This document shows positions 33,906 to 41,696 of a stretch of DNA of 41,696 nt, piece by piece. Origin of the DNA: Acidovorax sp. HMWF029 (GTDB lineage Bacteria > Pseudomonadota > Gammaproteobacteria > Burkholderiales > Burkholderiaceae_C). Position 1 is the first letter of the stretch. Each line of letters begins with the position of its first letter. The notes below the pieces were generated by a model. It was given only the letters and a program-made list of their open reading frames with translations, was not told the DNA's origin and did no database searches. The stretch spans positions 1 through 41,696 of the forward strand of contig NZ_QAIH01000138.1 in the NCBI RefSeq assembly GCF_003060895.1. The letters run 5' to 3'. The translations under genes and the position numbers were made by a program.

Positions 33906-34223
33906 TCAGCCAAAGTGGCAGATGTAGTGGTAGGCCTCGGTCACGCGAATGTCGAATTTCGAGTTGCCGGGCACGCTGAACTTGTCGCCTGCGGATGACT
34001 TCACCCAGGCATCGGTGCCTGCCAGCTTGTATTCGCAGGAGCCCGCGACGCATTCCATGATCTCGGGCGCACCGGTGTTGAAGGTGAGCGTTGCGGGCAG
34101 CACCACGCCCACCGACTTCTTCGTGCCATCAGGGAAGGTGATGCCGTGGCTCACGCATTTGCCGTCAAAGTACACATTGGCCTGGGTCGTGACGGACACG
34201 CCGTCGATTTTTTCGGTGGTCAT
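33906..34223 (-). CDS. ppnP: Pyrimidine/purine nucleoside phosphorylase (DUF1255)
   Basis: A 105-residue cupin-type protein. E. coli PpnP (YaiE) cleaves several nucleosides with phosphate into base and ribose-1-phosphate. The sequence VSVTTQANVYFDGKCVSHGITFPDGTKKSVGVVLPA at the start (given in family blocks), the central FNTGAPEIMECVAGSCEYKL and the final FDIRVTEAYHYICHFG are characteristic, and the length is the family's usual 94-106. It lies directly ahead of argG on the same strand, probably in one transcript, with no obvious pathway link. Confidence 0.93.
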   Translation of the reverse strand: MTTEKIDGVSVTTQANVYFDGKCVSHGITFPDGTKKSVGVVLPATLTFNTGAPEIMECVAGSCEYKLAGTDAWVKSSAGDKFSVPGNSKFDIRVTEAYHYICHFG

Positions 34224-34328
34224 GGATGCGCAGGATTGGGTTAGAGGAAACCCGCGATTTTAGGGCAGGGGTGGCGGTGCACCGGTGGCTGGGCCCAACG
34301 AAACCAGCGCCCAGTGCCGGGACGCCGA

Positions 34329-34350
34329 AAAAAAGAGCCCCGAAGGGCTC
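34329..34350 (-). terminator. Intrinsic terminator of the glycine-zipper gene
   Basis: GAGCCC (34335-34340), CGAA loop and GGGCTC (34345-34350); on the minus strand the stem is followed by TTTTTTT (34334-34328). The rest of the 181-base gap between this gene and ppnP must hold the ppnP promoter; nothing else is seen. Confidence 0.8.
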
Positions 34351-34404
34351 CATCGTGATAGCAGATCCTCAGGGCTTGGGGTGTTTGGGGCCCCAAGCGT
34401 TGGC

Positions 34405-35055
34405 TCAGCGCCAGTAAGGATTGCGGTGGTGCGGGTAGTACGGCCTGTCGTAGCCATACTCAATCACCGTCACCGGCGGCGTCACGTAAGTGGGCTGCTG
34501 GTAGACCGGCTGTACCGGGTAGGTGGATGTCACCACACCAGGCTGGCTGTACACGCCTTGATGCGCGTACGGGTCAGGCTGGGTGGAATAGGTCTGGCCC
34601 GTGGGCTGCACGCTCAGCGGAATCCAGCGGCCGGGATCGTTCTGGGTGCGCGTGGTGTATTGCCTGCCTGCGTACTCGTACACCACGTTGTAGCCCACGG
34701 TGCGGTTTTCGTAGTAAGTCTCGGTGGTGCAGCGCTGCACGTTCTGGTACTGCGGCTGACCACCTTCGATCTGGTTGCCCAGTACGGCCCCGCCGATCAC
34801 GCCGATGGCCGTGGCGGCTGCGCGACCGCTGCCCTTGCCGATGGCATTGCCAGCGGCACCGCCCGCAATGGCGCCCATTACGGCGCCAGCGCCGCTGGTG
34901 CGGTTGCCGCTGTACACGGTTTCATTGCCGCACACCTGCTGAGGGATGCCCACCTGCTGCACGATGGGCGTTGCGGACAGCACGCGGCCTTGTTCCTGGG
35001 CGGTCGCCAGGGTTGCGGCGGCTGCCATGGCGGAAAAAATCACGATCTTTTTCAT
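34405..35055 (-). CDS. Exported glycine-zipper 2TM domain protein
   Basis: A 216-residue envelope protein. A signal peptide is visible (KKIVIFSAMAAAATLATA, cleavage before QEQG). The glycine-zipper segment from about residue 60 (GAGAVMGAIAGGAAGNAIGKGSGR, followed by AIGVIGGAVLGNQI) is a two-helix Rick_17kDa/2TM-type hairpin found in outer-membrane lipoprotein-like SlyB/OsmB-type proteins. This one lacks a lipobox Cys. The C-terminal half is Tyr-, Gln- and Pro-rich (YSTQPDPYAHQGVYSQP), low in complexity and probably unstructured. ATG 35055 has AAAGGAG upstream. Function is unknown; related proteins are induced by envelope stress. Confidence 0.85.
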   Translation of the reverse strand: MKKIVIFSAMAAAATLATAQEQGRVLSATPIVQQVGIPQQVCGNETVYSGNRTSGAGAVMGAIAGGAAGNAIGKGSGRAAATAIGVIGGAVLGNQIEGGQPQYQNVQRCTTETYYENRTVGYNVVYEYAGRQYTTRTQNDPGRWIPLSVQPTGQTYSTQPDPYAHQGVYSQPGVVTSTYPVQPVYQQPTYVTPPVTVIEYGYDRPYYPHHRNPYWR

Positions 35056-35140
35056 GGAGAAACTCCTTTCGGGTCGGTACATAACGCACCGAACACATGA
35101 AAAGTTTAGGCCCATGGTGTCAATTCAGGCCTTGGGAGCC

Positions 35141-35160
35141 GTAAATCTGCGTAAAGATTT
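35141..35160. promoter_or_regulatory. Tandem CGTAAA motif upstream of the glycine-zipper gene
   Basis: CGTAAA occurs at 35141-35146 and 35151-35156, exactly 10 bp apart, and the segment also forms AAATCT-N6-AGATTT. Direct repeats one helical turn apart are typical of OmpR-family response regulator sites. The site is about 90 bp upstream of the gene start. The regulator is unknown. Confidence 0.35.
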
Positions 35161-35224
35161 GTGCGAATTTCCCGCGTTGGCGGGTAAATGTCAGCCGGTC
35201 AGCCGGTCCGGTCTGCTGGGTTGG

Positions 35225-35611
35225 TCAGTTTTGGGGCGCTGCGTCGCGCCAGGCTTGCCATTGATCTGGCGCAAAGCCCACAGACACCTGGGTATGGCCT
35301 GCATGGTGCCATTCGACCACGGGGCGTTTGATCACACTGGGCTGGTCTTGCATCAGGGCGCTGGCGCTGGCGTCGTCCGTGACCGCCGCCTGGGTGTTGG
35401 CATCCAGCTTGCGCCAGGTGGTGCCCTGGCGGTTGACCAGCTTCTGCCAGCCCACGGCGCTCAGCCAGCCAGGCAACTGGGCGGTTGGCACGCCTTGTTT
35501 CTTGAAGTCGTGGAACTGGTAGTCCAGCCCTTGTTCGGTGAACCAGGCGCGGGATTTTTTGACGGTATCGCAGTTGGGAATGCCGTAGAGGGTGATGCGG
35601 GCGTTAGTCAT
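35225..35611 (-). CDS. ArsC/Spx-family protein (YffB-like)
   Basis: A 128-residue thioredoxin-fold protein. The N-terminal ITLYGIPNCDTVKKSRAWF carries a single Cys in the NCDT motif and the KKSR sequence of the YffB/Spx branch. The following DFKKQGVP, VNRQGTTWR and the PSVIKRPVVEW block (the last part including the cis-Pro region) complete the fold. Classical arsenate reductases need three Arg residues and an Arg-rich pocket that are not all evident, so glutathione-linked thiol reduction or redox sensing is likelier. ATG 35611 is preferred over ATG 35620, which lies too close to the GAGG. It is divergent from folC. Confidence 0.88.
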   Translation of the reverse strand: MTNARITLYGIPNCDTVKKSRAWFTEQGLDYQFHDFKKQGVPTAQLPGWLSAVGWQKLVNRQGTTWRKLDANTQAAVTDDASASALMQDQPSVIKRPVVEWHHAGHTQVSVGFAPDQWQAWRDAAPQN

Positions 35612-35671
35612 GCCGCGCATCATCCTCGAAAACGCCGTGGGGAATGGGGCTCGGCGACAATCCCGGGCAGT

Positions 35672-36997
35672 ATGCAAACGAAACCCCACACTCTGGAAGG
35701 CTGGCTGCGCCATTGCGAGCAGCTGCACCCCCACAACATCGACATGGGCCTGGACCGGGTCAGCGTGGTGGCACGCCGCATGGCGCTGCGTTTTGAATGC
35801 CCGGTGATCACGGTGGCGGGCACCAACGGCAAGGGCTCCACCTGCGCCATGCTGGAGGCCGTGGCCCAGCAGGCGGGCTACCGCACGGGGGTGTACACAT
35901 CGCCCCACCTGGTGCATTTCGAGGAACGCTGCCGTGTGCATGGCGAAAGTGTGTCTGCTTCTGATTTGGTAGCGCACTTCGAAGCTGTGGAGCGCGCAAG
36001 GGTCCAAAATGGCGAAGAAATTTCGCTAACCTACTTCGAATTCACCACCCTGGCCATCCTGCGGCTCATGAGCCATGCGCGGCTAGATGTCGCGATTCTT
36101 GAAGTGGGGCTGGGTGGGCGGCTGGATGCGACCAATATCATCGATGCCGACTGCGCCGTGATCACCAGCATTGACATTGATCACATCGAGTTTCTAGGGC
36201 CTGACCGCGAAAGCATCGGCCGCGAGAAGGCGGGCATCATGCGCACCGGCCGTCCGGTGATCGTGAGCGACCCCATGGCCCCGCAGAGCGTTGTGGACCA
36301 TGCGCGCGAGATCGGTGCGGACCTGTGGAGCTTCGGGCGCGATTTCAATTTTTCGGGGGACAAGCAGCAGTGGAGCTGGGCGGGGCGGGGGCGGCGTTAT
36401 GCCGGGCTGGCCTATCCCTCCCTGCGCGGCGCAAACCAGCTGGTCAACGCCTCGGGCGTGCTGGCGGCGCTGGAATCTCTGCGGGACCGCTTGCCGGTGA
36501 CCGCCCAGGCGGTGCGCAATGGCTTGGCCCTGGTGGAGTTGCCCGGCCGGTTCCAGATCGTGCCCGGCCAACCCACTCTGGTGTTGGACGTGGCGCACAA
36601 CCCCCATTCGGTGGCAGCCCTCACGGCCAATCTGGATGCGATGGGTTTCTTCCCCACCACGCACGCCGTTTTTGGTGCCATGGCCGACAAGGATCTGGGT
36701 CCCATGCTGGCCAAGGTGAGCCCCCTGGTGGACCGCTGGTACTTCACCAGCCTGCCCACCCCGCGCGCCGAGACTGCCGCCACGCTGCAGCAGAAGTGGA
36801 ATGCCGTGCAGATGGTGGCGGGTGGACGACGGGATGTGACATCGAGCGTGCACGCAGACCCCATGCAGGCCCTGACGGCTGCGGTGGCTGCGGCAGACCC
36901 CGCTGATAGAATCGTGGTCTTTGGCTCGTTTTATACGGTAGGCGGTGTGCTAATCAACGGAACACCTCGCCTGCAAGCCAAACATCTGGGCCAATAG
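35672..36997 (+). CDS. folC: Bifunctional folylpolyglutamate synthase/dihydrofolate synthase
   Basis: A 441-residue Mur-ligase-like enzyme that joins glutamate to dihydropteroate and then extends folates. The P-loop VAGTNGKGST is near residues 48-57. YTSPHLVHFEER, LTYFEFTTLAIL, EVGLGGRLDATNII, SIDIDHIEFLG with the Mg ligand, EKAGIMR and the C-terminal DVAHNPHS motif are all present. The start ATG 35672 is at the conserved N-terminus; the frame open further upstream is antisense to the ArsC-like gene. The folC-SPOR gene-cvpA-purF order is the same as in E. coli (folC-dedD-cvpA-purF), implying an old operon. A short insertion at about residue 112 coincides with a dispersed-repeat-like sequence. 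Confidence 0.96.
   Translation: MQTKPHTLEGWLRHCEQLHPHNIDMGLDRVSVVARRMALRFECPVITVAGTNGKGSTCAMLEAVAQQAGYRTGVYTSPHLVHFEERCRVHGESVSASDLVAHFEAVERARVQNGEEISLTYFEFTTLAILRLMSHARLDVAILEVGLGGRLDATNIIDADCAVITSIDIDHIEFLGPDRESIGREKAGIMRTGRPVIVSDPMAPQSVVDHAREIGADLWSFGRDFNFSGDKQQWSWAGRGRRYAGLAYPSLRGANQLVNASGVLAALESLRDRLPVTAQAVRNGLALVELPGRFQIVPGQPTLVLDVAHNPHSVAALTANLDAMGFFPTTHAVFGAMADKDLGPMLAKVSPLVDRWYFTSLPTPRAETAATLQQKWNAVQMVAGGRRDVTSSVHADPMQALTAAVAAADPADRIVVFGSFYTVGGVLINGTPRLQAKHLGQ
35955..36025 (+). repeat. In-frame repeat-like segment in folC
   Basis: TCTGATTTGGTAGCGCAC, then GAGCGCGCAAGGGTCCAAAATGG follows the block order of the dispersed repeat (GGTAGCGC, AGCGC, GGnCC, AAAATG). It is translated as ASDLVAHFEAVERARVQNGE just before the conserved LTYFEF. 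The match is weaker than for the intergenic copies. Confidence 0.4.
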
Positions 36998-37031
36998 GGC
37001 AGGTTTTGAGGTCCGCACGAGTCGTTACTCC

Positions 37032-37880
37032 ATGGCATTTTTCAAGTTTCGGTGGCCCGGGCAGGGTGAGCAGCAACAGGCCGAAAAACCGTCCAAGCGC
37101 GGCGCGCGTACGCCGCAGGCCGAGAGTATCGAGGTGATGCGCCGCCGGGCCCGCCATCGGCTCATTGGCGCTGCCGTGCTGGTCCTGGTCGGGGTGATCG
37201 GGTTCCCCCTGCTGTTCGATACCCAGCCCCGGCCTGTGCCCGTCGATATCCCCATCGAGATTCCTGACCGCAACAAAGTGGCGCCGCTGGTCGTGCCCGC
37301 GCCTGTGGCCGAGGCCCCCGTTGCCAAGCCTGCAACGCCTGCTGCGCCCCAGGTTGCTGCCCCTGCGGCGCAACGTGCATCGGCGCCGCGCAGCGCGGCC
37401 ACCAACGGGCTGACGGAAGGGGAAGAGCTGGTGCAGAGCGCGCGTCCATCTGCTGCCAAGCCTGCGCCCGCAGCGCCCACCGTGGCCGCTGCCGCCCCTG
37501 CGGCTGCACCCAAGCCCGACACCAAACCGCCTGCGGCACCTGTGCCTGCGCCGGAGCCAAAACCGGCGCAACGCCCCGATGATTCGGCGCGCGCCCGTGC
37601 CCTGCTGGAAGGCCGCAGCGCCGAACCAGCGGCCAGCGCAAATGCCGAAGAAAGCCGTTTTATCGTGCAGGTGGGGGCGTTTGCCGATGCCGAAAAGGCA
37701 CGTGAAGCACGCACCAAGGTGGAGCGTGCCGGCCTCAAGACCTATACCCAGGTGGTGGACACCAAAGATGGAAAACGCACGCGGGTGCGTGTGGGTCCCT
37801 TCACCAACCGGGTGGAGGCTGACAAGGCGGCTGCGCGCATCAAGGCGCTGGAGCTGTCGGCCTCGGTGCTGACGCTGTAA
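37032..37880 (+). CDS. SPOR-domain membrane protein (DedD-like)
   Basis: A 282-residue bitopic protein. A short basic cytosolic start is followed by one membrane helix (about 44-62, RLIGAAVLVLVGVIGFPLLF), a long Ala/Pro-rich periplasmic linker (about 90-200, low complexity) and a C-terminal SPOR domain (about 207-282). The latter has FIVQVGAFADAEKAREARTKVE, then RTRVRVGPFTNRVEADKAAARIK. SPOR domains bind denuded peptidoglycan glycans at the division septum, so a role in cell constriction is expected, as for E. coli DedD. It lies 34 bases after folC and ahead of cvpA. Confidence 0.92.
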   Translation: MAFFKFRWPGQGEQQQAEKPSKRGARTPQAESIEVMRRRARHRLIGAAVLVLVGVIGFPLLFDTQPRPVPVDIPIEIPDRNKVAPLVVPAPVAEAPVAKPATPAAPQVAAPAAQRASAPRSAATNGLTEGEELVQSARPSAAKPAPAAPTVAAAAPAAAPKPDTKPPAAPVPAPEPKPAQRPDDSARARALLEGRSAEPAASANAEESRFIVQVGAFADAEKAREARTKVERAGLKTYTQVVDTKDGKRTRVRVGPFTNRVEADKAAARIKALELSASVLTL

Positions 37881-37915
37881 GCCGGGCGGCCCGGCGGTTT
37901 CTGTTTTTTGTGTCC

Positions 37916-38404
37916 ATGGCTGCGCTGGATTGGATTTTTGTCGCGGTGCTGCTGGCTTCGATGCTGGTCGGTGCCTGGCGTGGCCTAGTGTTCGAAGTGT
38001 TGTCGCTGCTGGGCTGGGTGGTGTCTTTTTTTGTAGCCCAGTGGTTTGCGGCGGACATGGCGGCGCTGCTGCCTCTGGGCGAGTCGGCGGGATCGTTGCG
38101 GTATGCGGCGGGTTTTGTCGTGGTGTTCGTGGCGTCGGTGTTTGCCTGCGGGTTTGTGAGCTGGCTGGCCAAGAAGCTGATTGAGGCCATTGGCCTGCGG
38201 CCCGCTGACCGCACCCTGGGGGCTGTGTTTGGCGTGCTGCGGGGCATGGTGCTGCTGCTGGCGGTGGCTGTGGTGGTGGGGCTGACCTCGCTGCACGAAG
38301 CGCCCTGGTGGCAGGAGTCACAAGCTGCCCCGGTGCTCGCCGAAGTGCTCAGGGGCTTGAAACCGGCGTTGCCGGAAGAATTTGGTAGGCATCTGCCTTC
38401 TTGA
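37916..38404 (+). CDS. cvpA: CvpA family inner-membrane protein
   Basis: A 162-residue membrane protein with four predicted helices (WIFVAVLLASMLVGAWRG; VLSLLGWVVSFFVAQWF; GFVVVFVASVFACGFVSWL; GVLRGMVLLLAVAVVVGL). The conserved DWIFVAVLLASMLVGAWRGL start, the GLRPADRTLGAVFGVLRG segment and the C-terminal soluble tail match CvpA. In E. coli it is needed for colicin V production and envelope stress tolerance. ATG 37916 is used; a GTG six bases earlier would add two residues. It is 78 bases before purF, as in E. coli. Confidence 0.92.
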   Translation: MAALDWIFVAVLLASMLVGAWRGLVFEVLSLLGWVVSFFVAQWFAADMAALLPLGESAGSLRYAAGFVVVFVASVFACGFVSWLAKKLIEAIGLRPADRTLGAVFGVLRGMVLLLAVAVVVGLTSLHEAPWWQESQAAPVLAEVLRGLKPALPEEFGRHLPS

Positions 38405-38482
38405 TATCGATGGGGTGGCGGTCACAAGCTGCTGCCATGGGGTTGCCGCGGGGCTGTTCCCGCAAACGGATGGAATACAACT

Positions 38483-39988
38483 ATGTGTGGAATCGTCGGC
38501 GTTGTCAGCACAGCGCCCGTCAATCAGCTGATCTATGACGCCCTGCTGCTGCTGCAGCATCGCGGCCAGGACGCAGCGGGCATCGTGACCCAGCAGGGCC
38601 GCAAGTTCTTCATGCACAAGGCCAAGGGCATGGTGCGCGACGTGTTCCGCACGCGCAACATGCGCGCCCTGCCGGGCAACGTGGGCCTGGGGCAGGTGCG
38701 CTACCCCACGGCGGGCAATGCCTACAGCGAGGAAGAGGCGCAGCCTTTTTATGTAAATGCGCCTTTTGGTCTTGTGCTGGTGCACAACGGCAACCTGACC
38801 AATGCGCGCGAACTGCGCAACGAACTGTTCCAGACCGATCACCGCCACACCAACACCGAGAGCGACTCGGAGGTGCTGCTGAATGTTCTGGCGCACGAGC
38901 TGGAGCGCTCCACCCGTGGCGTGCCACTGCAGGTCGAGGATGTGTTCGCTGCCGTGCGTGCCGTGCACAAGCGGGTCAAGGGCTCATACGCCGTGATCGC
39001 CCTGATCGCAGGTCATGGTCTGCTCGCGTTTCGTGACCCTCACGGAATTCGCCCGCTGGCACTGGGTCGCAGTCAGGATGGCACGGTGATGGTGGGCAGT
39101 GAGTCGGTGGCACTGGAGGGCACGTCCCATGTGTTCGAGCGCAACATCGACCCCGGTGAGGCCGTGTTCATCACGCTGGACGGCCAAGTCCATGCCAGCC
39201 AGTGCGCCGAGAAGCCGCAGCTCAACCCCTGCATTTTCGAGTTCGTCTACCTCGCGCGCCCCGATTCGGTGCTCGATGGCATTTCGGTGTATCAGGCGCG
39301 CCTGAACCTGGGGGAGGCTCTGGCCAAGCGCGTGGTGTCCACTGTGCCGCCCAACGAGATTGATGTGATCATCCCGATCCCTGAGTCCAGTCGCCCAAGC
39401 GCCACGCAGCTGGCGCATCTTCTGGGGATTCCGTACCGAGAAGGCTTCGTCAAGAACCGCTATGTGGGCCGCACCTTCATCATGCCGGGCCAGGGCGTGC
39501 GCAAGAAGTCCGTGCGCCAGAAACTCAATGTGATCGGCAGCGAATTCAAGGGCCGCAACGTGCTTCTGGTGGACGATTCCATCGTGCGCGGCACCACCAG
39601 CCGCGAAATCGTTCAGATGGCGCGCGACGCGGGCGCCCGCAAGGTGTACTTGGCCAGCGCTGCACCGCCAGTGCGTTACCCCAATGTGTACGGCATCGAT
39701 ATGCCCACCAGCAGTGAACTGGTAGCTCATGGGCGGTCGGTGGAGGAGATTCGCCAGGCGATTGGCTGCGATGCGCTGATCTATCAGGACGTGGATGGCA
39801 TGAAGAAGGCTGTTGGCTCGCTCAACAGCGCTATCGCAGGTTTCGACGCGTCGTGTTTTGACGGCGTGTATGTTACCGGCGACATCACTGCAGAGGGCAT
39901 CGCCAGCCTGAACGAAGGGCGTGTGGGCGTGGAAGAGGGCGAAGAAGACACCTCCCGTCTTGCGCTGCCGAATGCACAAGAGGCCTGA
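38483..39988 (+). CDS. purF: Amidophosphoribosyltransferase
   Basis: A 501-residue enzyme that makes 5-phosphoribosylamine from PRPP and glutamine, the first committed step of purine synthesis. The N-terminal glutaminase (Ntn fold) starts MCGIVGVVS, with Cys2 becoming the nucleophile after Met removal. RYPTAGNAY and VHNGNLTN are further glutaminase blocks. The PRTase half has VIPIPESSRPSA and the PRPP motif VLLVDDSIVRGTT. The CGIDMP-type end (YGIDMPTSSELVAHGR) is present. Purine repression by PurR is not evident from an operator here. The gene is last in the folC-cvpA-purF unit. Confidence 0.97.
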   Translation: MCGIVGVVSTAPVNQLIYDALLLLQHRGQDAAGIVTQQGRKFFMHKAKGMVRDVFRTRNMRALPGNVGLGQVRYPTAGNAYSEEEAQPFYVNAPFGLVLVHNGNLTNARELRNELFQTDHRHTNTESDSEVLLNVLAHELERSTRGVPLQVEDVFAAVRAVHKRVKGSYAVIALIAGHGLLAFRDPHGIRPLALGRSQDGTVMVGSESVALEGTSHVFERNIDPGEAVFITLDGQVHASQCAEKPQLNPCIFEFVYLARPDSVLDGISVYQARLNLGEALAKRVVSTVPPNEIDVIIPIPESSRPSATQLAHLLGIPYREGFVKNRYVGRTFIMPGQGVRKKSVRQKLNVIGSEFKGRNVLLVDDSIVRGTTSREIVQMARDAGARKVYLASAAPPVRYPNVYGIDMPTSSELVAHGRSVEEIRQAIGCDALIYQDVDGMKKAVGSLNSAIAGFDASCFDGVYVTGDITAEGIASLNEGRVGVEEGEEDTSRLALPNAQEA

Positions 39989-40081
39989 GCGCCAAGGCCG
40001 CATGGCTTCGATGGGCGGCGCGGCGGTTGTCCGCCGGCCACCTAACGTTCGATAGGCCGACTGATTGACCGAATCTTGACA

Positions 40082-40108
40082 CTGGCCCCGAAAGGGGCCA
40101 GACCTTAT
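40082..40108 (+). terminator. Strong hairpin between purF and gltX
   Basis: CTGGCCCC (40082-40089), loop GAAA and GGGGCCAG (40094-40101) form a perfect 8-bp stem followed by a poor T tail (ACCTTATT). It ends 11 bases before the gltX ATG, where it would also sit on the ribosome landing site. It may be a weak terminator for purF or a translational control hairpin for gltX. A consensus TTGACA (40076-40081) directly precedes it, without a matching -10. Confidence 0.5.
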
Positions 40109-40112
40109 TGAT

Positions 40113-41534
40113 ATGACTGAAACCACAGCTTCCAGCGCGGGCCGCGTGCGCACCCGGTTCGCCCCATCCCCCACGGGCTTTATCCACCTGGGCAACATCC
40201 GCTCGGCACTCTACCCTTGGGCGTTTGCACGCGCCACGGGCGGTGACTTCATCCTGCGCATTGAAGACACCGACCTCGAGCGCTCCAGCCAGGCTGCGGT
40301 GGACGTGATCATCGAAGGCATGGCCTGGCTTGGTCTGGATCATGATGAGGGCCCGTTCTACCAGATGCAGCGCATGGACCGCTACAAGGCGGTGCTGGCC
40401 GACCTGCAGGCAGCAGGCCATGTGTACCCCTGCTACATGAGTGTGGCCGAGCTGGATGCCCTGCGTGAAAAGCAGATGGCCGCCAAGGAAAAGCCCCGCT
40501 ACGACGGTACCTGGCGCCCCGAGGACGGCAAGACCTTGCCTCCGGTGCCCGCAGGTGTGTTGCCCGTGCTGCGCTTCAAGAACCCGCAAGGCGGTGTGGT
40601 GGCGTGGGACGACAAGGTCAAGGGCCGCATCGAGATCCGCAACGATGAGCTGGACGACCTGGTGATCGCTCGCCCCGATGGCACGCCCACCTACAACTTC
40701 TGTGTGGTGGTGGACGACATCGACATGGCAATCACCCATGTGATCCGTGGCGATGACCATGTGAACAACACGCCGCGCCAGATCAACATCTTCCGCGCCT
40801 TGGGCAAGGAGCCACCGGTGTATGCCCACCTGCCCACCGTGCTGAACGAGCAGGGCGAGAAGATGAGCAAGCGCAACGGTGCCAAGCCCGTCACGCAGTA
40901 CCGCGACGAAGGCTACCTGCCTGACGCCATGGTGAACTATCTGGCGCGCCTGGGGTGGAGCCATGGCGATGACGAGATCTTCAGCCGTGAGCAGTTCTTG
41001 CAATGGTTCAACCTCGACCACCTGGGCCGCAGCGCCGCCCAGTTCGACGAAGCCAAGCTGCGCTGGGTGAACGCCCAGCACCTCAAGGCCATGCCCGACG
41101 ACGCGCTTGCCGCGCTGGTGGCGCCCCAGCTGCAACAGCGGGGTGTGCCGGAGCAGGCACTGGCCGATGGCCGTCTGGTGCGCATCTGCGCATTGTTCAA
41201 GGACCGTTGCGATACCACGGTGGCCCTTGCCCAGTGGGCGCAAGTGTTCTATGGCGATGTGACGCCTGTGGAGGCAGAGCGTGCACAGCATGTCACCGAA
41301 GCCATCGCACCAGCCCTGGATGCGCTGGCCGATGCACTGTCTGCCTGCGAGTGGGACAAGGCCTCTATCAGCGCCGCCTTCAAGCAGGTGCTGACTAGCC
41401 AGGGCTTGAAGATGCCGCAACTGGCCATGCCAGCGCGGGTTTTGACCGTGGGTACGGCCCACACGCCATCGGTTGATGCAGTGCTGGAATTGGTCGGACG
41501 TGAAAAAGTTGTAGCGCGTTTGCGAAACCGCTGA
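40113..41534 (+). CDS. gltX: Glutamyl-tRNA synthetase
   Basis: A 473-residue class I synthetase charging tRNA-Glu. The HIGH-type motif is [11 protein letters not shown] (His25), followed by [11 protein letters not shown]. The KMSKR signature is at residues 250-254 ([12 protein letters not shown]). The C-terminal anticodon-binding helices follow from about 320. The RIEDTD block is of the discriminating GluRS type, which also makes precursor for tetrapyrroles. No typical Shine-Dalgarno sequence is evident before ATG 40113; the stop at 41534 is followed by the tRNA-Ala promoter. Confidence 0.97.
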   Translation: MTETTASSAGRVRTRFAPSPTGFIHLGNIRSALYPWAFARATGGDFILRIEDTDLERSSQAAVDVIIEGMAWLGLDHDEGPFYQMQRMDRYKAVLADLQAAGHVYPCYMSVAELDALREKQMAAKEKPRYDGTWRPEDGKTLPPVPAGVLPVLRFKNPQGGVVAWDDKVKGRIEIRNDELDDLVIARPDGTPTYNFCVVVDDIDMAITHVIRGDDHVNNTPRQINIFRALGKEPPVYAHLPTVLNEQGEKMSKRNGAKPVTQYRDEGYLPDAMVNYLARLGWSHGDDEIFSREQFLQWFNLDHLGRSAAQFDEAKLRWVNAQHLKAMPDDALAALVAPQLQQRGVPEQALADGRLVRICALFKDRCDTTVALAQWAQVFYGDVTPVEAERAQHVTEAIAPALDALADALSACEWDKASISAAFKQVLTSQGLKMPQLAMPARVLTVGTAHTPSVDAVLELVGREKVVARLRNR

Positions 41535-41549
41535 AAATCTGTCTATAAT
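41520..41549 (+). promoter_or_regulatory. tRNA-Ala promoter starting inside the end of gltX
   Basis: TTGCGA (41520-41525) and a perfect TATAAT (41544-41549) are separated by 18 bp. The -35 hexamer lies in the last codons of gltX. Transcription would start about 45 bases before the mature tRNA. Confidence 0.7.
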
Positions 41550-41599
41550 TCAAGGCTCAGATGATGACAACAAATACTAAGTGTTTGAAGTCATTAAGT

Positions 41600-41675
<76 letters not shown>

Positions 41676-41696
41676 AAATTTGTTAATGGTTAGTTC

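Noticed and set aside
34946-35671. Long N-terminal extension of FolC
   Set aside because: The extension is antisense to the ArsC-like gene and lies upstream of the conserved FolC start at ATG 35672.

Overview
The window is 41.7 kb of GC-rich chromosome from a betaproteobacterium, most likely Comamonadaceae and Acidovorax-like. The evidence is the protein sequences (type-2 ArgG, long MurB, MerR regulator after ihfA, orphan Bug-type solute receptor), the order thrS-infC-rpmI-rplT-pheS-pheT-ihfA-merR-tRNA-Pro, and scattered copies of a short GATAGC/AGCGC repeat that I associate with that family. It is mostly core housekeeping DNA. I see no phage, insertion sequence, CRISPR array or replication origin.

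Layout. 1-1.6 kb: the 3' end of rraA, an EamA transporter and a GGCT-like protein. 1.6-3.3 kb: aceA (isocitrate lyase) behind a promoter region dense in palindromes. 3.3-11.6 kb: the translation operon thrS, infC, rpmI, rplT, pheS, pheT, ihfA, a MerR regulator and tRNA-Pro. 11.7-13.0 kb: an SSB-like gene, a small conserved-looking ORF and a gene-poor stretch. 13.0-19.8 kb, minus strand: an alpha/beta hydrolase, prfB (programmed frameshift), a HAD phosphatase, pepN, fbp and tRNA-Thr. 19.9-25.9 kb: tas-like reductase, an M20 peptidase plus Bug receptor with a divergent LysR regulator, ybaK and plsY. 25.9-29.3 kb: yajQ, an aspartic protease and a degenerate HD-GYP protein, with murB divergent. 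29.4-32.3 kb: a hybrid histidine kinase co-transcribed with a small exported SUOX-fold protein. 32.5-35.6 kb: ppnP-argG, a glycine-zipper protein and an ArsC/Spx-like protein. 35.7-41.7 kb: folC, a SPOR-domain protein, cvpA, purF, gltX and tRNA-Ala.

Three regulatory or signalling structures stand out. First, the thrS leader encodes a 13-residue peptide with five threonines, followed by mutually exclusive 1:2, 2:3 and 3:4 RNA pairings that end in an intrinsic terminator. This is a complete classical attenuator controlling threonyl-tRNA synthetase, and probably the whole downstream operon in part. Second, the exported SUOX-fold protein resembles pterin-binding PruR-type proteins but sits with a hybrid histidine kinase rather than a GGDEF/EAL protein, which suggests a ligand-sensing two-component variant. 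Third, the aceA upstream region carries a 13-bp perfect inverted repeat whose arms are each a dyad centred 30 bp apart, plus two further dyads 20 bp apart.

Other translation-level controls are visible: infC starts at AUC and prfB needs a +1 frameshift at CUU-UGA. All functional calls come from reading the sequence and recalling protein families. No database search was run.
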